From: Nocardia sp.
Lineage (GTDB): Bacteria > Actinomycetota > Actinomycetes > Mycobacteriales > Mycobacteriaceae
Assembly: GCF_025465275.1 (NCBI RefSeq)
Contig: NZ_JAODNK010000051.1
Coordinates: 1 to 64,000 of the forward strand
Direction: 5' to 3'
Length of the DNA: 64,000 nt
A program made the position numbers and the translations under genes. The first letter of the stretch is position 1, and each line of letters opens with the position of its first letter. Positions 24,207 through 33,003 of the stretch are shown in pieces. The notes beneath the pieces were generated by a model. That model was not told the origin of the DNA and did not search any database. It worked only from the letters and a program-made list of their open reading frames with translations.

Positions 24207-25427
24207 CTACTCCGCGGTGAGGTGTACCGGGAGTTCGCGGTGGCCGTTGGAGAGGAAGCCGATGACCGGGGCCACGTCGGCGGGGTTCGCGGCGAGGCGG
24301 AGGTCGGGGAAGCGCTCGAAGAGCGCCGGGAGGGCGATGCTCGCCTCCAGGCGCGCCAGGGGTGCGCCGATGCAGTGATGGACGCCGTGGCCGAAGGCTA
24401 CGTGGTCCTTGTTGACGCGGGTGATGTCGAAGGTGTCGGCGGTCTCGCCGTGGATCTTCGGGTCGCGGCTGGCAGCCGCATAGGAGGCGAGAATGGCCTC
24501 GCCCTTGGGGATTCGGATACCGTCGATGTCGATGTCCTCCACCGCATAGCGCAGCGGGAGGTGGACCACGGGGGATTCGTACCGCAGCGTCTCCTCGATG
24601 ACATCCTCCCAGCTCGCCTTGCCCTCCAGCACGGCGGCCAGCTGCTCCGGATGCGTGAGCAGCGCGAAGATCGCCTGGTCGAGCAGGTTGACGGTGGTCT
24701 CGTGACCCGCGTTGATGACCAGCATCAACGTATCGACCATCTCCTTCTCGGTCAGCCGCTCGCCGTCCTCGTCACGGGTATTGATCAGCACGCTGGTCAT
24801 ATCGTCGCCGGGATTGTCCCGCCGGAAGGCCACGAGTTCCTCGATGAGACCGAACATTTCGAGGTAGTTCGCCCCGGCGGCCTCCGGCGAGATCTCGGTA
24901 TCGAAGAACCGGGCCACGCAGGTGCGCAGGGCGGGCTCCCGGTCATCCGGCACACCCATCAGTTCGGTCAGCACCTGAATCGGCACCGGGTAGGCGAAAC
25001 CCTCACGCAGGTCCACAATTTCACCGGCCGGGGTCGCGGCCAGCCCGTCCAGCAGGGTGGTCACCAACTCTTCGATACGCGGTCGCAGCGCCATGGTCCG
25101 GCGGTTCGTGAACGCGGGCGAGACCAGCTTGCGCAGGCGCCGGTGGTCGGAGCCGTAGGCGGTGAACATATTGGTCGCCGCGACCCACGGGAACAGCGGC
25201 CACTCGGGAGTGACCGCACCATTGCCGAAGGCCGCCCAGTGCTGCACAGGATCCTTCGACACCCGCGGATCGGCGAGCAGCCGCTTCAGTACATCGGCAT
25301 CGGTCACCGACCATGCGGGCACGCCCATGAGCTCGACCAGGGTCACCGGTCCACGCGCACGGATACGGGCATTCTCGCCTTGAATGTCGGCGCCGGTGAG
25401 GTCCAGCGCCAGGGGTTCGATCGTCAC
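24207..25427 (-). CDS. Cytochrome P450 (canonical, CYP154-like)
   Basis: The 406-residue soluble P450 has all hallmarks: the I-helix 'VINAGHETTVNLLD' (AGHET oxygen-activation site), the K-helix ExxR in 'IEETLRYESP', and the haem loop 'FGHGVHHCIGAPLAR' with the axial Cys. It starts with GTG at 25427 behind AGGAGAA and is the distal gene of the conservon, 10 bp after the partner P450. In Streptomyces conservons the CYP154/CYP157 pair is attached to cvnABCD in the same way. Its substrate and redox partner are not encoded here. Confidence 0.95.
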   Translation of the reverse strand: MTIEPLALDLTGADIQGENARIRARGPVTLVELMGVPAWSVTDADVLKRLLADPRVSKDPVQHWAAFGNGAVTPEWPLFPWVAATNMFTAYGSDHRRLRKLVSPAFTNRRTMALRPRIEELVTTLLDGLAATPAGEIVDLREGFAYPVPIQVLTELMGVPDDREPALRTCVARFFDTEISPEAAGANYLEMFGLIEELVAFRRDNPGDDMTSVLINTRDEDGERLTEKEMVDTLMLVINAGHETTVNLLDQAIFALLTHPEQLAAVLEGKASWEDVIEETLRYESPVVHLPLRYAVEDIDIDGIRIPKGEAILASYAAASRDPKIHGETADTFDITRVNKDHVAFGHGVHHCIGAPLARLEASIALPALFERFPDLRLAANPADVAPVIGFLSNGHRELPVHLTAE

Positions 25428-25437
25428 TGCTGTTCTC

Positions 25438-26664
25438 CTACTTCACATTCAACGGCGGGCACGCAGGGAAGACCACCGGCAGCGCTGTCAGCGCGCGATG
25501 GAAAGGCCCTGGACGCCAAGATAATTCATCAACCGGAATGGCGAGACGCAGCTCGGGCAGCGCGTCGAGGAGTTGATCGATGGCCTCCTGCGCGACCAGC
25601 GAGGCCACCGACTTGGCCGGGCAGGCATGCGGCCCGAGGCTCCAGGCCAGATGGGAGCGGTTGCCGATGCGCTCACCGCCGCCGATCGCGGGGTCGTTAT
25701 TGCAGGCGGCGAGACTGATGAGTACCGGCTGGTGCGCGGGCAGCCAGGTATCGCCGATGAGCATCGGCTGCCGCGGATAGGAGGTGGAGAAGTTCGCCAC
25801 CGGCGGGTCGTTGAACAGCACCTCGTCCAGAGCATCACGCGTGGAAAGGCTTCCGCCGAGCACATCGCCCGCGAAGCGATCGTCGGTGAGGATCAGCCGC
25901 AGCGTATTGATGATGAGATTCTGTACCGGCTCCAGTCCGGCGCCGTAGATGCTGATGATGTTGGAGAGCATCTCGGTGTCGTCGAGCCCGGCATCGTGCT
26001 GCAGCAGCCGGGTCACCATATCGTCGCCGGGTTCGCGCTTCTTGAGTTCGATCAACTCCAGCAGTGCGCCACTGAGCATGGCCATACCCTGTTCGGCCTT
26101 CTCGTCGACCGAATCGAACAGGGCGGCCATACCCTGGGCCACTCGCTGCCCGATGGCCGGCGGGCAGCCGAGCATGTCGTTGAGACCGGCGAACACCAGC
26201 GGGAAGGCGTACTGGCCCAGCAGCTCGACTTCACCACTCTCGCAGAAGGTATTGATCAGCGGAATGGCTTCCCGTCCGACAATGGCGTGCAGACCGTGCA
26301 GATCCACCCCATCGATCGCGCTGACATTCGCCTGCCGATACCTCCAGTGCGCCGCGCCCGCATTGCGCAGCACATTCGGATACCACTCCATCATCGGCCG
26401 CACCGGGCAGTCCGCGGGGATGGTGTCCTGCCAGATGCGCGGATCGGCCGGGAAATGGTCCGGATCGTTCAGGATCCGCACCGCATCGTGATAGCCGATC
26501 ACGAGGGTGGCCGCCACACCGGGCGCCAGCTCCACCGGCGCCAAAGAGCCGTAGCGACGGCGCAATTCGCGGTAGCAGCCGTGCGGGTCGGCCGCGAATT
26601 CGGCGGAGTACAGCGGGAAGCGCGTCCCCTCGACAAGGGTCGACGGTCCGGTCGAAGTGGTCAA
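25438..26664 (-). CDS. Cytochrome P450 lacking the ExxR motif (CYP157-like)
   Basis: The 408-residue protein is P450-like but unusual. The K-helix position reads 'DEVLFNDPPV' (E281-V-L-F284), so the otherwise near-invariant Arg of ExxR is Phe. The I-helix has 'IYGAGLEPVQN' in place of AGxDT. The haem loop 'WSLGPHACPAKSV' keeps the Cys (C348). CYP157 enzymes of Streptomyces conservons are known to lack ExxR, so this is a family trait rather than decay. The TTG start overlaps the cvnD stop (TTGA) and has AGGAG upstream, so it is coupled to the signalling genes. Catalytic competence is uncertain. Confidence 0.9.
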   Translation of the reverse strand: MTTSTGPSTLVEGTRFPLYSAEFAADPHGCYRELRRRYGSLAPVELAPGVAATLVIGYHDAVRILNDPDHFPADPRIWQDTIPADCPVRPMMEWYPNVLRNAGAAHWRYRQANVSAIDGVDLHGLHAIVGREAIPLINTFCESGEVELLGQYAFPLVFAGLNDMLGCPPAIGQRVAQGMAALFDSVDEKAEQGMAMLSGALLELIELKKREPGDDMVTRLLQHDAGLDDTEMLSNIISIYGAGLEPVQNLIINTLRLILTDDRFAGDVLGGSLSTRDALDEVLFNDPPVANFSTSYPRQPMLIGDTWLPAHQPVLISLAACNNDPAIGGGERIGNRSHLAWSLGPHACPAKSVASLVAQEAIDQLLDALPELRLAIPVDELSWRPGPFHRALTALPVVFPACPPLNVK

Positions 26665-27293
26665 AGCTGTGACTCCTGACGAGATTGAAACAAGAACTCG
26701 ACGAGTGTGATGAGCGACTGCACGCACGTCCGCCGATCGCGTGCGTCCAGGGCGGTCAGCGGGGTGCCCTCGGCGAGGTCGAGGGCATCGCGGATCTCGG
26801 CGAGCGGATACCGCTTCGCGCCCTCGAATTCGTTGACCGCCACCGCATACGGCACCGCACGCTGTTCGAGCACCGACAGCACCTCGTCGGATTGTTCGAT
26901 CCGGCGGGTATCGACGAGCACCAGCGCTCCGAGCGCTCCGATGGCCAGCTCTTCCCACAGCGGGATGAAGCGCCGCTGGCCGGGCGTGCCGAAAAGGTAC
27001 AGGGCCAGTTGGGGATTGAGGGTGATGCGACCGAAGTCCATAGCGACCGTGGTGGTCGTCTTCTCCCGCAGTCCGGCCAGATCGTCGACGCCGATGCTGG
27101 CCTCGGTGATCGTTTCCTCGGTGCGCAGCGGCTTGATCTCCGAAACGCTGCCGACGAATGTGGTCTTGCCGACGCCGAAACTACCTGCCACCAAGAGTTT
27201 TACCGATTTGGTCACGGTGGGCGGCAGATATTCGACACCCGGCGTCTGTGTGTGCGGACGATCCGACTCAGACCGCAAGGGCGCGAAGCCCAT
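26661..27293 (-). CDS. cvnD: Conservon small GTPase (CvnD)
   Basis: The 210-residue protein is a Ras/Arf-like bacterial GTPase: P-loop 'GSFGVGKTT', the switch region 'TTTTVAMDFGRI', Walker-B/G3 'LFGTPGQRRF' (DxxG replaced by GTPG, as usual in this group), and 'VAVNEFEGAK' in the G4 position. In Streptomyces CvnD localises with the CvnA/B/C complex at the membrane and works like a simple G-protein switch. It overlaps cvnC by 26 bp and the P450 by 4 bp. Confidence 0.93.
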   Translation of the reverse strand: MGFAPLRSESDRPHTQTPGVEYLPPTVTKSVKLLVAGSFGVGKTTFVGSVSEIKPLRTEETITEASIGVDDLAGLREKTTTTVAMDFGRITLNPQLALYLFGTPGQRRFIPLWEELAIGALGALVLVDTRRIEQSDEVLSVLEQRAVPYAVAVNEFEGAKRYPLAEIRDALDLAEGTPLTALDARDRRTCVQSLITLVEFLFQSRQESQL

Positions 27294-27612
27294 TCAGTAC
27301 CTCTTCCAGCAAGCTGACGTCCGGCATGGTGTGCGCAGGCGTCCGGGTTATCAGGTGACCGCTGTCGAGCAGGTCGGCGACGACGATCTTCACCACCGAG
27401 GGCGGCAGATCGAGATGGGCCGCGACCTCGGCGAGCGACAGCGCACTGCGGCACAGCGCGAGGATGCGGCGTCCGTCGGGAGTCCCGCCTTGCAGCGGGA
27501 CATCGGCGGCGACGATCACGGTGACGAGGTCCAGAAGGCGGGTCGGACGCGAACGTCCGCCGGTGCGCACGTACGCCCGGACCAGATCGGGATCACGTCG
27601 CTGCCCGGTCAT
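27268..27612 (-). CDS. cvnC: Conservon DUF742 protein (CvnC)
   Basis: The 114-residue DUF742 protein has a winged-helix-like core: 'RILALCRSALSLAEVAAHLDLPPSVVKIVVADLLDSGHL'. The N-terminal 'LVRAYVRTGGRS' is typical of the family. In characterised conservons CvnC binds the CvnA/CvnB module. It is coupled to cvnB by a 4-bp overlap and runs 26 bp into cvnD, so all four conservon proteins are made from one message. Confidence 0.93.
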   Translation of the reverse strand: MTGQRRDPDLVRAYVRTGGRSRPTRLLDLVTVIVAADVPLQGGTPDGRRILALCRSALSLAEVAAHLDLPPSVVKIVVADLLDSGHLITRTPAHTMPDVSLLEEVLNGLRALAV

Positions 27613-28061
27613 GGCCGGGCGCCGCCGCGCGGCACAGCGCCGAGCTCGTGCCCGACTCGCGCGGCGAGCTCGTTGAGCCGGTGCGCGATCAGCGCGACGT
27701 CGACCTCGGGGGTCGTGGACACACCGATGACCGCACCGTCGCCCGCGGCGGTTATGAAGATCATGCCGTCGTCGTACTCGGTGACGTTCTGGCGCACATT
27801 GTCGTGCGGGCCACCGCAGAATTCACCGAGCGCTTTACCGAGCGAGCGCAGTCCGGACGCGGCCGCCGCGAATCGCTCGGCATTGTCTCTGGTGATATTG
27901 CCGGAGTGCGCGATTCGCAGGCCGTCCTCGGACAGCAGTACCGCGAACCGCACCCCGGGGATGTCTAGGTCCGAGAGCATCCAGCCGAGCCGGTTGGAGC
28001 TGTCGGCCGGGCTCGCGGACGGCGCCGCACTGTGCGGGCCGGTCGCTGTCGGTGAGTTCAC
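27609..28061 (-). CDS. cvnB: Conservon roadblock/LC7 protein (CvnB)
   Basis: The 150-residue protein has a Pro/Ala/Ser-rich N-terminal tail of about 22 residues and then a Roadblock/LC7 fold: 'LGWMLSDLDIPGVRFAVLLSEDGLRIAHSG', 'AAASGLRSLGKALGEF' and 'MIFITAAGDGAVIGVSTTPEVDVALIAHRLNELAARVGHEL'. Roadblock proteins act as GTPase-activating or adaptor partners of small GTPases such as the CvnD product. The GTG at 28061 overlaps the cvnA stop (GTGA), which supports it over internal starts. Confidence 0.92.
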   Translation of the reverse strand: MNSPTATGPHSAAPSASPADSSNRLGWMLSDLDIPGVRFAVLLSEDGLRIAHSGNITRDNAERFAAAASGLRSLGKALGEFCGGPHDNVRQNVTEYDDGMIFITAAGDGAVIGVSTTPEVDVALIAHRLNELAARVGHELGAVPRGGARP

Positions 28062-29440
28062 GAGGTCATCCCTTCGGTCTGGTCGGCTTCGGCGGCGGCG
28101 ACGCGGCCGCTGACCGAACCGCTGCGCCACGCCACTGCGATATCGGGTCGAGCGAGTTGGAGAGTCGGTGCGGGGGTGGAGGACTGCTGCACGCCCGGCT
28201 GAACCACTGTGCGCCGCCGCCGTTTCGCCAGTCCGCTCGCGGTGAGCGCCGCGGCGATCTCGGCATTGTCGGCAGCGGGTTCTTCCACTGGGAACACTGT
28301 TGTCGTTGTTGCCGCCGCGGGCTCCTCCTTGACCTCTTGCGGTGCCATCAGCAGTGATTCGGGGATGTACACCATCGCCCGCACACCGCCGTACATATTG
28401 GGACCGTCCACGTAGACGCTGAATCCGTACCGGCGCACCAGCGATGCGATGCTGGGGAAGCCGATCTTCGGCGCGGGGCCGAGTTCGAGAATGTCGATGG
28501 CGCGCTCGCCGGCGAGCACCTGGCGGGCATCCTCCAACTGCTCCGGGCTCATGCGCACCCCGGCATCGTCGATGAGGATGGTCACGCCGTGGTGCCCCTC
28601 CTGGAAGCTGATGTCCACGAACGACGTCGGCGGCGAATAGCGCAGCGCATTGTCGAGCAGCGTCGCCACGGTGTGCACGAGCGGCTCCACTACGCGGCTG
28701 GACACCACTCGATCGGCCTGGGTGGAACGCACCCGCAGGTAGTCGCGCACGCGCCCGGTGGCGCCGCCGACCACATCGGTGACCGACTGCTGCGGCCACC
28801 GGCGTCCGGGCAGCCCGCCGCTGACGATCACATACGACTGCGCCTGCCGGATCATCTGCTGCACACTGTGGTCGATGCGGATGAGGGTTTCGTACACCGC
28901 GTCATCACGATGCTCGCGCAGGGCGGCGCTGACCACCTTGCCGACGTCCGCACCGAGACTGACCACCGAGGTGCCGAACGAGCGCACGGCCGCGCCGGTC
29001 ACATCCCGCGAGGCGCCCTGCGCCGCATCGCGCACGGTCTGCATCTCGGCGCGAACGGCTTGCTCCGCGTTGGCGATTGCCAGCCGCGCCTCGGCCTCGA
29101 TCTCTCGTTTGCCCTGATCCGCCGCTTCCGCCCAGAGCAGTCGCAGATCGTCCACGTGGTATTCCACGCCCTGCCATACCAGCGGGGGCAGGGCCGAATA
29201 TTCCAGGCTAGGTGGCACTTCCAGGGTGGTCAGCGGCATTCCGGGGCGACGGATCGACTCCGTGACCGAGGGAAGCGTCTTGCGGACAAGCTGTTCGAGC
29301 AATTGCTCCCAGCCCCGCACCTGCGCGGTCAGATCATTGACGCGCGCCCGCTCCGCGCGCAAACGCACCGCGGTATAAGCGGTCGCGGCGACGGCGAGCA
29401 CTAATAGGGGAACAAGTATCCAGAGAAACATCACGGCCAT
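28058..29440 (-). CDS. cvnA: Conservon histidine-kinase-like sensor (CvnA)
   Basis: The 460-residue protein has one N-terminal transmembrane helix ('MFLWILVPLLVLAVAATAYTAV'), a coiled linker, a long helical region and a GHKL ATPase-type domain (about 255-390, 'LLDNALRYSPP', 'ILIDDAGVRMSPEQ', 'GFPSIASLVRRYGFSV'). There is no ordinary H-box histidine, as in other conservon A proteins. About 90 C-terminal residues are low-complexity and Ala/Pro/Thr-rich. The ATG at 29440 is chosen since it begins just before the membrane helix; an in-frame ATG at 29518 would add 26 residues. It is the first gene of the cvnABCD-P450-P450 operon. Confidence 0.88.
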   Translation of the reverse strand: MAVMFLWILVPLLVLAVAATAYTAVRLRAERARVNDLTAQVRGWEQLLEQLVRKTLPSVTESIRRPGMPLTTLEVPPSLEYSALPPLVWQGVEYHVDDLRLLWAEAADQGKREIEAEARLAIANAEQAVRAEMQTVRDAAQGASRDVTGAAVRSFGTSVVSLGADVGKVVSAALREHRDDAVYETLIRIDHSVQQMIRQAQSYVIVSGGLPGRRWPQQSVTDVVGGATGRVRDYLRVRSTQADRVVSSRVVEPLVHTVATLLDNALRYSPPTSFVDISFQEGHHGVTILIDDAGVRMSPEQLEDARQVLAGERAIDILELGPAPKIGFPSIASLVRRYGFSVYVDGPNMYGGVRAMVYIPESLLMAPQEVKEEPAAATTTTVFPVEEPAADNAEIAAALTASGLAKRRRRTVVQPGVQQSSTPAPTLQLARPDIAVAWRSGSVSGRVAAAEADQTEGMTS

Positions 29441-29589
29441 AGGGGTTTCGTCAATCCTGTCGGCTACACCAAGGTCAGGCGCACTTACGCAAACACGACC
29501 GACCGTAGCCCACAACATACCTATTCCGTTATCCCAGCGATACTTTCACATGAGATCTCTTCAAACTGGGGGCTCGTACCCGCCCGGGC

Positions 29590-30057
29590 TCATCGGCTGA
29601 GTTCTTCTGCCCAGGCGGTGAGGCCTGCGAGAAAGGCCGCGCGCTCGTCCAGGGTCAGGCGGGTCATGGCTCGCATGAGGGGCTCGGACCTGCGGCCGAT
29701 GAATTCCCTGACATCCGCGCGGCGTTCCTCCGGAACGGACAGCAGGGTCCGGCGGTGGTCGGCGGGGTCACTGTCGCGGCGCAGCCAGCCTGCGCGGGAC
29801 AGGTCGCCGGTGAGCTGGCTGGCATTGGTCAGGCCGATGCCCAGTTGGCGCGCCAGATCGCCGACGCCGACCGGGCCGGCGGATAGGGCGTAGGCCAGCG
29901 CCGCGCCGTGGCGGGGGCCGAGTCCATTGGCCTCGAAGGCATCTCGGAGCGCGGTGGGCATATCGCCGTGTGCGCGCCGGAGATAGCTGGAGATCATCGG
30001 CACGACCGCCTGCATTCGGCTGCGGTCCTCGGCGCTGACCGGTTGTGGCTCCGCCAC
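29590..30057 (-). CDS. MarR family transcriptional regulator
   Basis: The 155-residue protein has a MarR winged helix ('ALAYALSAGPVGVGDLARQLGIGLTNASQLTGDLSRAGWLRRDSDPADHRRTLLSV', with the DxRR wing) between dimerising helices. The GTG at 30057 is chosen because GGGAGGAC lies just upstream; an in-frame ATG at 30102 would add 15 residues. It is divergent from the methyltransferase/multicopper oxidase operon, and the gap holds the palindrome at 30124-30145, so it probably represses both itself and that operon in the absence of a ligand, likely a phenolic or other small effector (family knowledge). Confidence 0.9.
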   Translation of the reverse strand: MAEPQPVSAEDRSRMQAVVPMISSYLRRAHGDMPTALRDAFEANGLGPRHGAALAYALSAGPVGVGDLARQLGIGLTNASQLTGDLSRAGWLRRDSDPADHRRTLLSVPEERRADVREFIGRRSEPLMRAMTRLTLDERAAFLAGLTAWAEELSR

Positions 30058-30123
30058 CCGTCCTCCCTTGTGCTCTGGAAAATCCGTCCTTGACAGGGTC
30101 ACTCTACAACTTCAAACTTCTGA

Positions 30124-30145
30124 ATAGTTCTCAAAAGTGAACTAT
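30124..30145. promoter_or_regulatory. Probable MarR operator
   Basis: ATAGTTC and GAACTAT are perfect 7-bp arms around an 8-base centre (TCAAAAGT). The site is AT-rich against a GC-rich background and lies between the divergent MarR gene and the methyltransferase, 39 bp from the latter's ATG. Confidence 0.6.
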
Positions 30146-30183
30146 CTGATCCCGGCGTGCACCGGGGCATCGGGAGGATGGCC

Positions 30184-30828
30184 ATGACAGGTCCACAGCA
30201 GCCGGAAGTCGGGGAGTACTTCGAATCCGTCTACCGCTCGCAACCACCGACCGGAGCCGTCATCACGGCCGCGGGCTGGGATATCGGTAAGCCGCAGCCG
30301 CTGGTGGTCGAACTGGCCGAGACCGGCGGGATTCGCGGCCGGGTGCTGGACGCCGGCTGTGGTACCGGCGAGAACGCGCTGTATCTCGCGGGCCGCGGAT
30401 ACGATGTCACCGGACTGGATTTCGCTGCCACCGCAATTGCGAATGCCCGGGCGAAGGCGACACGACTGGGCGCGCGGGCCGAGTTCGACACAGCTGATGC
30501 CCGTGAATTGACCGGCTACGAGGACAGTTTCGACACCGTTCTCGACTCCGGCTTGTTCCACACCTTCACCGGACCTGATCGCGATCGCTACATCGCCGCC
30601 CTGCGTCGGGTGACGAATTCCGCTGGAGCAGTGCATATCCTGGCGGTCAGCGATGTGGCGCCGGCCGGACCGGGACCACGCCGCATTACCGAAGCCGAAC
30701 TGCGGGAGGCGTTCGCCACCGGCTGGACCATCGAGGTGCTGCGCCGCGACGAGATGCTGGGATCGCTGCCCGGACACGGCCCAGCCCCGATCCCGTCGTG
30801 GCTGCTCACCGCCCGGAAGAGCGCGTGA
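30184..30828 (+). CDS. Class I SAM-dependent methyltransferase
   Basis: The 214-residue protein shows motif I 'VLDAGCGTGENALYLAGRGY', 'VTGLDFAATAI' with the acidic ribose-binding Asp, and 'FDTVLDSGLFHTF' as motif IV. This matches class I small-molecule methyltransferases of the thiopurine/tellurite or ubiE-like groups. The ATG at 30184 is preferred because GGAGG stands 6 bp before it; ATG 30178 is too close. Its stop overlaps the next start (TGATG), placing it in an operon with a small membrane protein and a multicopper oxidase. The acceptor substrate is unknown. Confidence 0.9.
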   Translation: MTGPQQPEVGEYFESVYRSQPPTGAVITAAGWDIGKPQPLVVELAETGGIRGRVLDAGCGTGENALYLAGRGYDVTGLDFAATAIANARAKATRLGARAEFDTADARELTGYEDSFDTVLDSGLFHTFTGPDRDRYIAALRRVTNSAGAVHILAVSDVAPAGPGPRRITEAELREAFATGWTIEVLRRDEMLGSLPGHGPAPIPSWLLTARKSA

Positions 30829-31220
30829 TGAGCCGGACGCTGCACTGGATCCTGCGCGGGCTGACGCTGCTCGCCGGGGTGGACGGACTGACGCAGGCCA
30901 TGTTCGCGGGGCGATTCATGTCCGGCAGTTACCGTGCGCTGGACGCACATTCGCTCAACGGCCTCATTCTCGGAGTCATCTCACTGCTGCTGACGATTGC
31001 TTTCGGTATCGCCTGGCGGAGCGGTGCGCCCTCGTGGACCTTCTGGACGAGTCTGGGTCTCACCCTGGCCTGCGGCATCGAGATCATGCTGGGGCACAAG
31101 GCTATTCTCGCGATTCATGTCCCGCTCGGCGTGCTCATCATTGCCGGGTTCCTGGCACTGCTCGTGCAGGCATGGCGGACTCCGGTGCTGGTCGGTGCGA
31201 ACGCGCTGGGGGACAGATGA
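30828..31220 (+). CDS. Small four-helix membrane protein
   Basis: The 130-residue protein has four hydrophobic segments (about 5-25, 45-65, 70-88, 93-115) and little else; 'HSLNGLILGVISLLLTIAFGIAW' and 'HKAILAIHVPLGVLIIAGFLALL' contain His residues within or near membrane spans. It is coupled on both sides (TGATG with the methyltransferase, ATGA with the multicopper oxidase). Context suggests a membrane partner for the exported oxidase, for example in metal handling or electron transfer, but no family is recognised. Confidence 0.8.
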   Translation: MSRTLHWILRGLTLLAGVDGLTQAMFAGRFMSGSYRALDAHSLNGLILGVISLLLTIAFGIAWRSGAPSWTFWTSLGLTLACGIEIMLGHKAILAIHVPLGVLIIAGFLALLVQAWRTPVLVGANALGDR

Positions 31221-32797
31221 ATACGATGAGCCGCCGGGATGTCTTCCGGCTGGCCGGGGCGTTCGGTGTGGTGGGCGCGGCGGGGGTGGCCGCCGGGTTC
31301 CGCTTCGCCGGTGACCCTGCGACTGTCGGTGCACAGCTCACCTCGGAAGTGTCGCTGCCCGAACCGTTCACCCAGCCGCTCACGGTGCCCGCGGTGCTCG
31401 TACCGGATCGCCGGGACGCGGATACGGATTACTACCGCATCACCCAGCGCAAGGCGATGGCGCAGATCGTACCCGGGTATGCCACACCGATTTTGAGCTA
31501 CAACGGCACTTTTCCCGGTCCGACGCTGGTCTCGGCGCGCGGCAGGCGCACCGTTGTCACCCATCGCAATGAACTGCCCGTCCCGACCGTTGTGCACCTG
31601 CACGGTGGTCATGTGCCGCACGATTCCGACGGCTACCCCACCGATCTGCTGTTTCCGGTCGGCTCGGAGGGGATGGCGGGGATGGCCGATATGGTTGATA
31701 TGCAGCATGATTCGCTGTCGCGGACCATGACCGGCGAACGCGACTACGAGTATCCGACGCAACAGCCCGCCGCCACGCTCTGGTACCACGACCACCGGAT
31801 GGATTTCACCGGCGCTTCGGTGTGGCACGGCCTGGCCGGATTTCATCTCATCGTCGACGAGGCGGAGGACCGGCTGCGGCTGCCCTCCGGCGACCGGGAT
31901 CTGCCACTGATGATCACCGATCGGGCCTTCCACGCGGACGGGGCCTTCATGTACCCCGCGCTGGACCCGTCGATGATGGATAAGCCCGGTGTGACAGGGA
32001 AATACCTCCAGGGCGTGCTCGGCGATGTCATTCTCGTCAATGGCGTCGCGTGGCCCGTGCATCACATTGCGGGCGCACGCTACCGGCTGCGGCTGCTCAA
32101 TGCCTCCAATGCCAGGGTCTACCGGCTGCGCATCGATTCGCCCGGAGACCGGGCCGGCGGATTCGTGCAGATCGGGTCTGACGGCGGTCTACTGGAACGC
32201 GCACAACACCTTTCGGCGCTGGATATCGCGCCTGGCGAGCGCTTCGACGTGGTCGTCGATTTCTCCGGCTGCGCCCCGGGCGATCAGGTGACGATCCACA
32301 ACGATCTCGGCTCCGGAAAGACCGCGCAGGTCATGCGTTTCGTGGTGGGGGACCGTGCCGATGATCCCTCGGTGGTCCCGGATGCGCTCGTTCCGATCGA
32401 CAGGCTGGACCGGGCGACCGCCGTCCGGACCCGCCTGTTCGACTTCCGCCGCGGTGATGTCGGCGGCATGACCGGCTGGACGATCAACGGCCGCGCCTAT
32501 TCCGTCGACGATGTGATCGCCGAGCCCACACTGGGCGAGGTGGAGATCTGGCGCTTCAGCACCGATCTCAATCATCCGATCCATGTGCACCTCAACCAGT
32601 TTCAGGTGCTCTCCCGCAATGGCAAACCACCACATCCGACCGATGCGGGCTGGAAGGACACCCTCAATGTGGCGGCCACCGAAGTAGCCGAAGTAGCCAT
32701 CCGCTTCACCGACTACGCAGGCCGCTTCGTCCTGCACTGCCACAATCTCGAGCACGAGGACATGGCCATGATGGCGGCCTTCACCACCGTGCAATAG
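31217..32797 (+). CDS. Tat-exported multicopper oxidase
   Basis: The 526-residue protein has a Tat signal 'SRRDVFRLAGAFGVVGAAG' and three cupredoxin domains. The four copper motifs are visible in order: 'VHLHGGH', 'WYHDHRMD', 'NHPIHVHLNQF' and 'LHCHNLEHEDMAMM', giving the type 1 Cys/His/Met and the trinuclear His set. A Met-rich loop ('GSEGMAGMADMVDMQHD') lies near the first copper motifs, as in CueO/CotA-like laccases that oxidise Cu(I) or bilirubin. It folds in the cytoplasm and is exported. The ATG at 31217 overlaps the upstream stop. It is the last gene of the MarR-controlled operon. Confidence 0.94.
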   Translation: MNTMSRRDVFRLAGAFGVVGAAGVAAGFRFAGDPATVGAQLTSEVSLPEPFTQPLTVPAVLVPDRRDADTDYYRITQRKAMAQIVPGYATPILSYNGTFPGPTLVSARGRRTVVTHRNELPVPTVVHLHGGHVPHDSDGYPTDLLFPVGSEGMAGMADMVDMQHDSLSRTMTGERDYEYPTQQPAATLWYHDHRMDFTGASVWHGLAGFHLIVDEAEDRLRLPSGDRDLPLMITDRAFHADGAFMYPALDPSMMDKPGVTGKYLQGVLGDVILVNGVAWPVHHIAGARYRLRLLNASNARVYRLRIDSPGDRAGGFVQIGSDGGLLERAQHLSALDIAPGERFDVVVDFSGCAPGDQVTIHNDLGSGKTAQVMRFVVGDRADDPSVVPDALVPIDRLDRATAVRTRLFDFRRGDVGGMTGWTINGRAYSVDDVIAEPTLGEVEIWRFSTDLNHPIHVHLNQFQVLSRNGKPPHPTDAGWKDTLNVAATEVAEVAIRFTDYAGRFVLHCHNLEHEDMAMMAAFTTVQ

Positions 32798-33003
32798 CTG
32801 TTGGGCAGGGCAATTCGCTGGCTGACGCAGCTAATCCGTTGTGCCCCAACCGGATCAATGCGCGTTCTGTTGTCCTCCCGCTTTGAACAGACCGATCGAC
32901 TCGTTTTTCTCGGCGTAGGATGACTTCGAGGATTGCCCAGGCGGGCAACTATTTGGAGCGCCGCCGACTAGGGCATGAACAGAACGAAAGGCTATGGAGC
33001 GAT

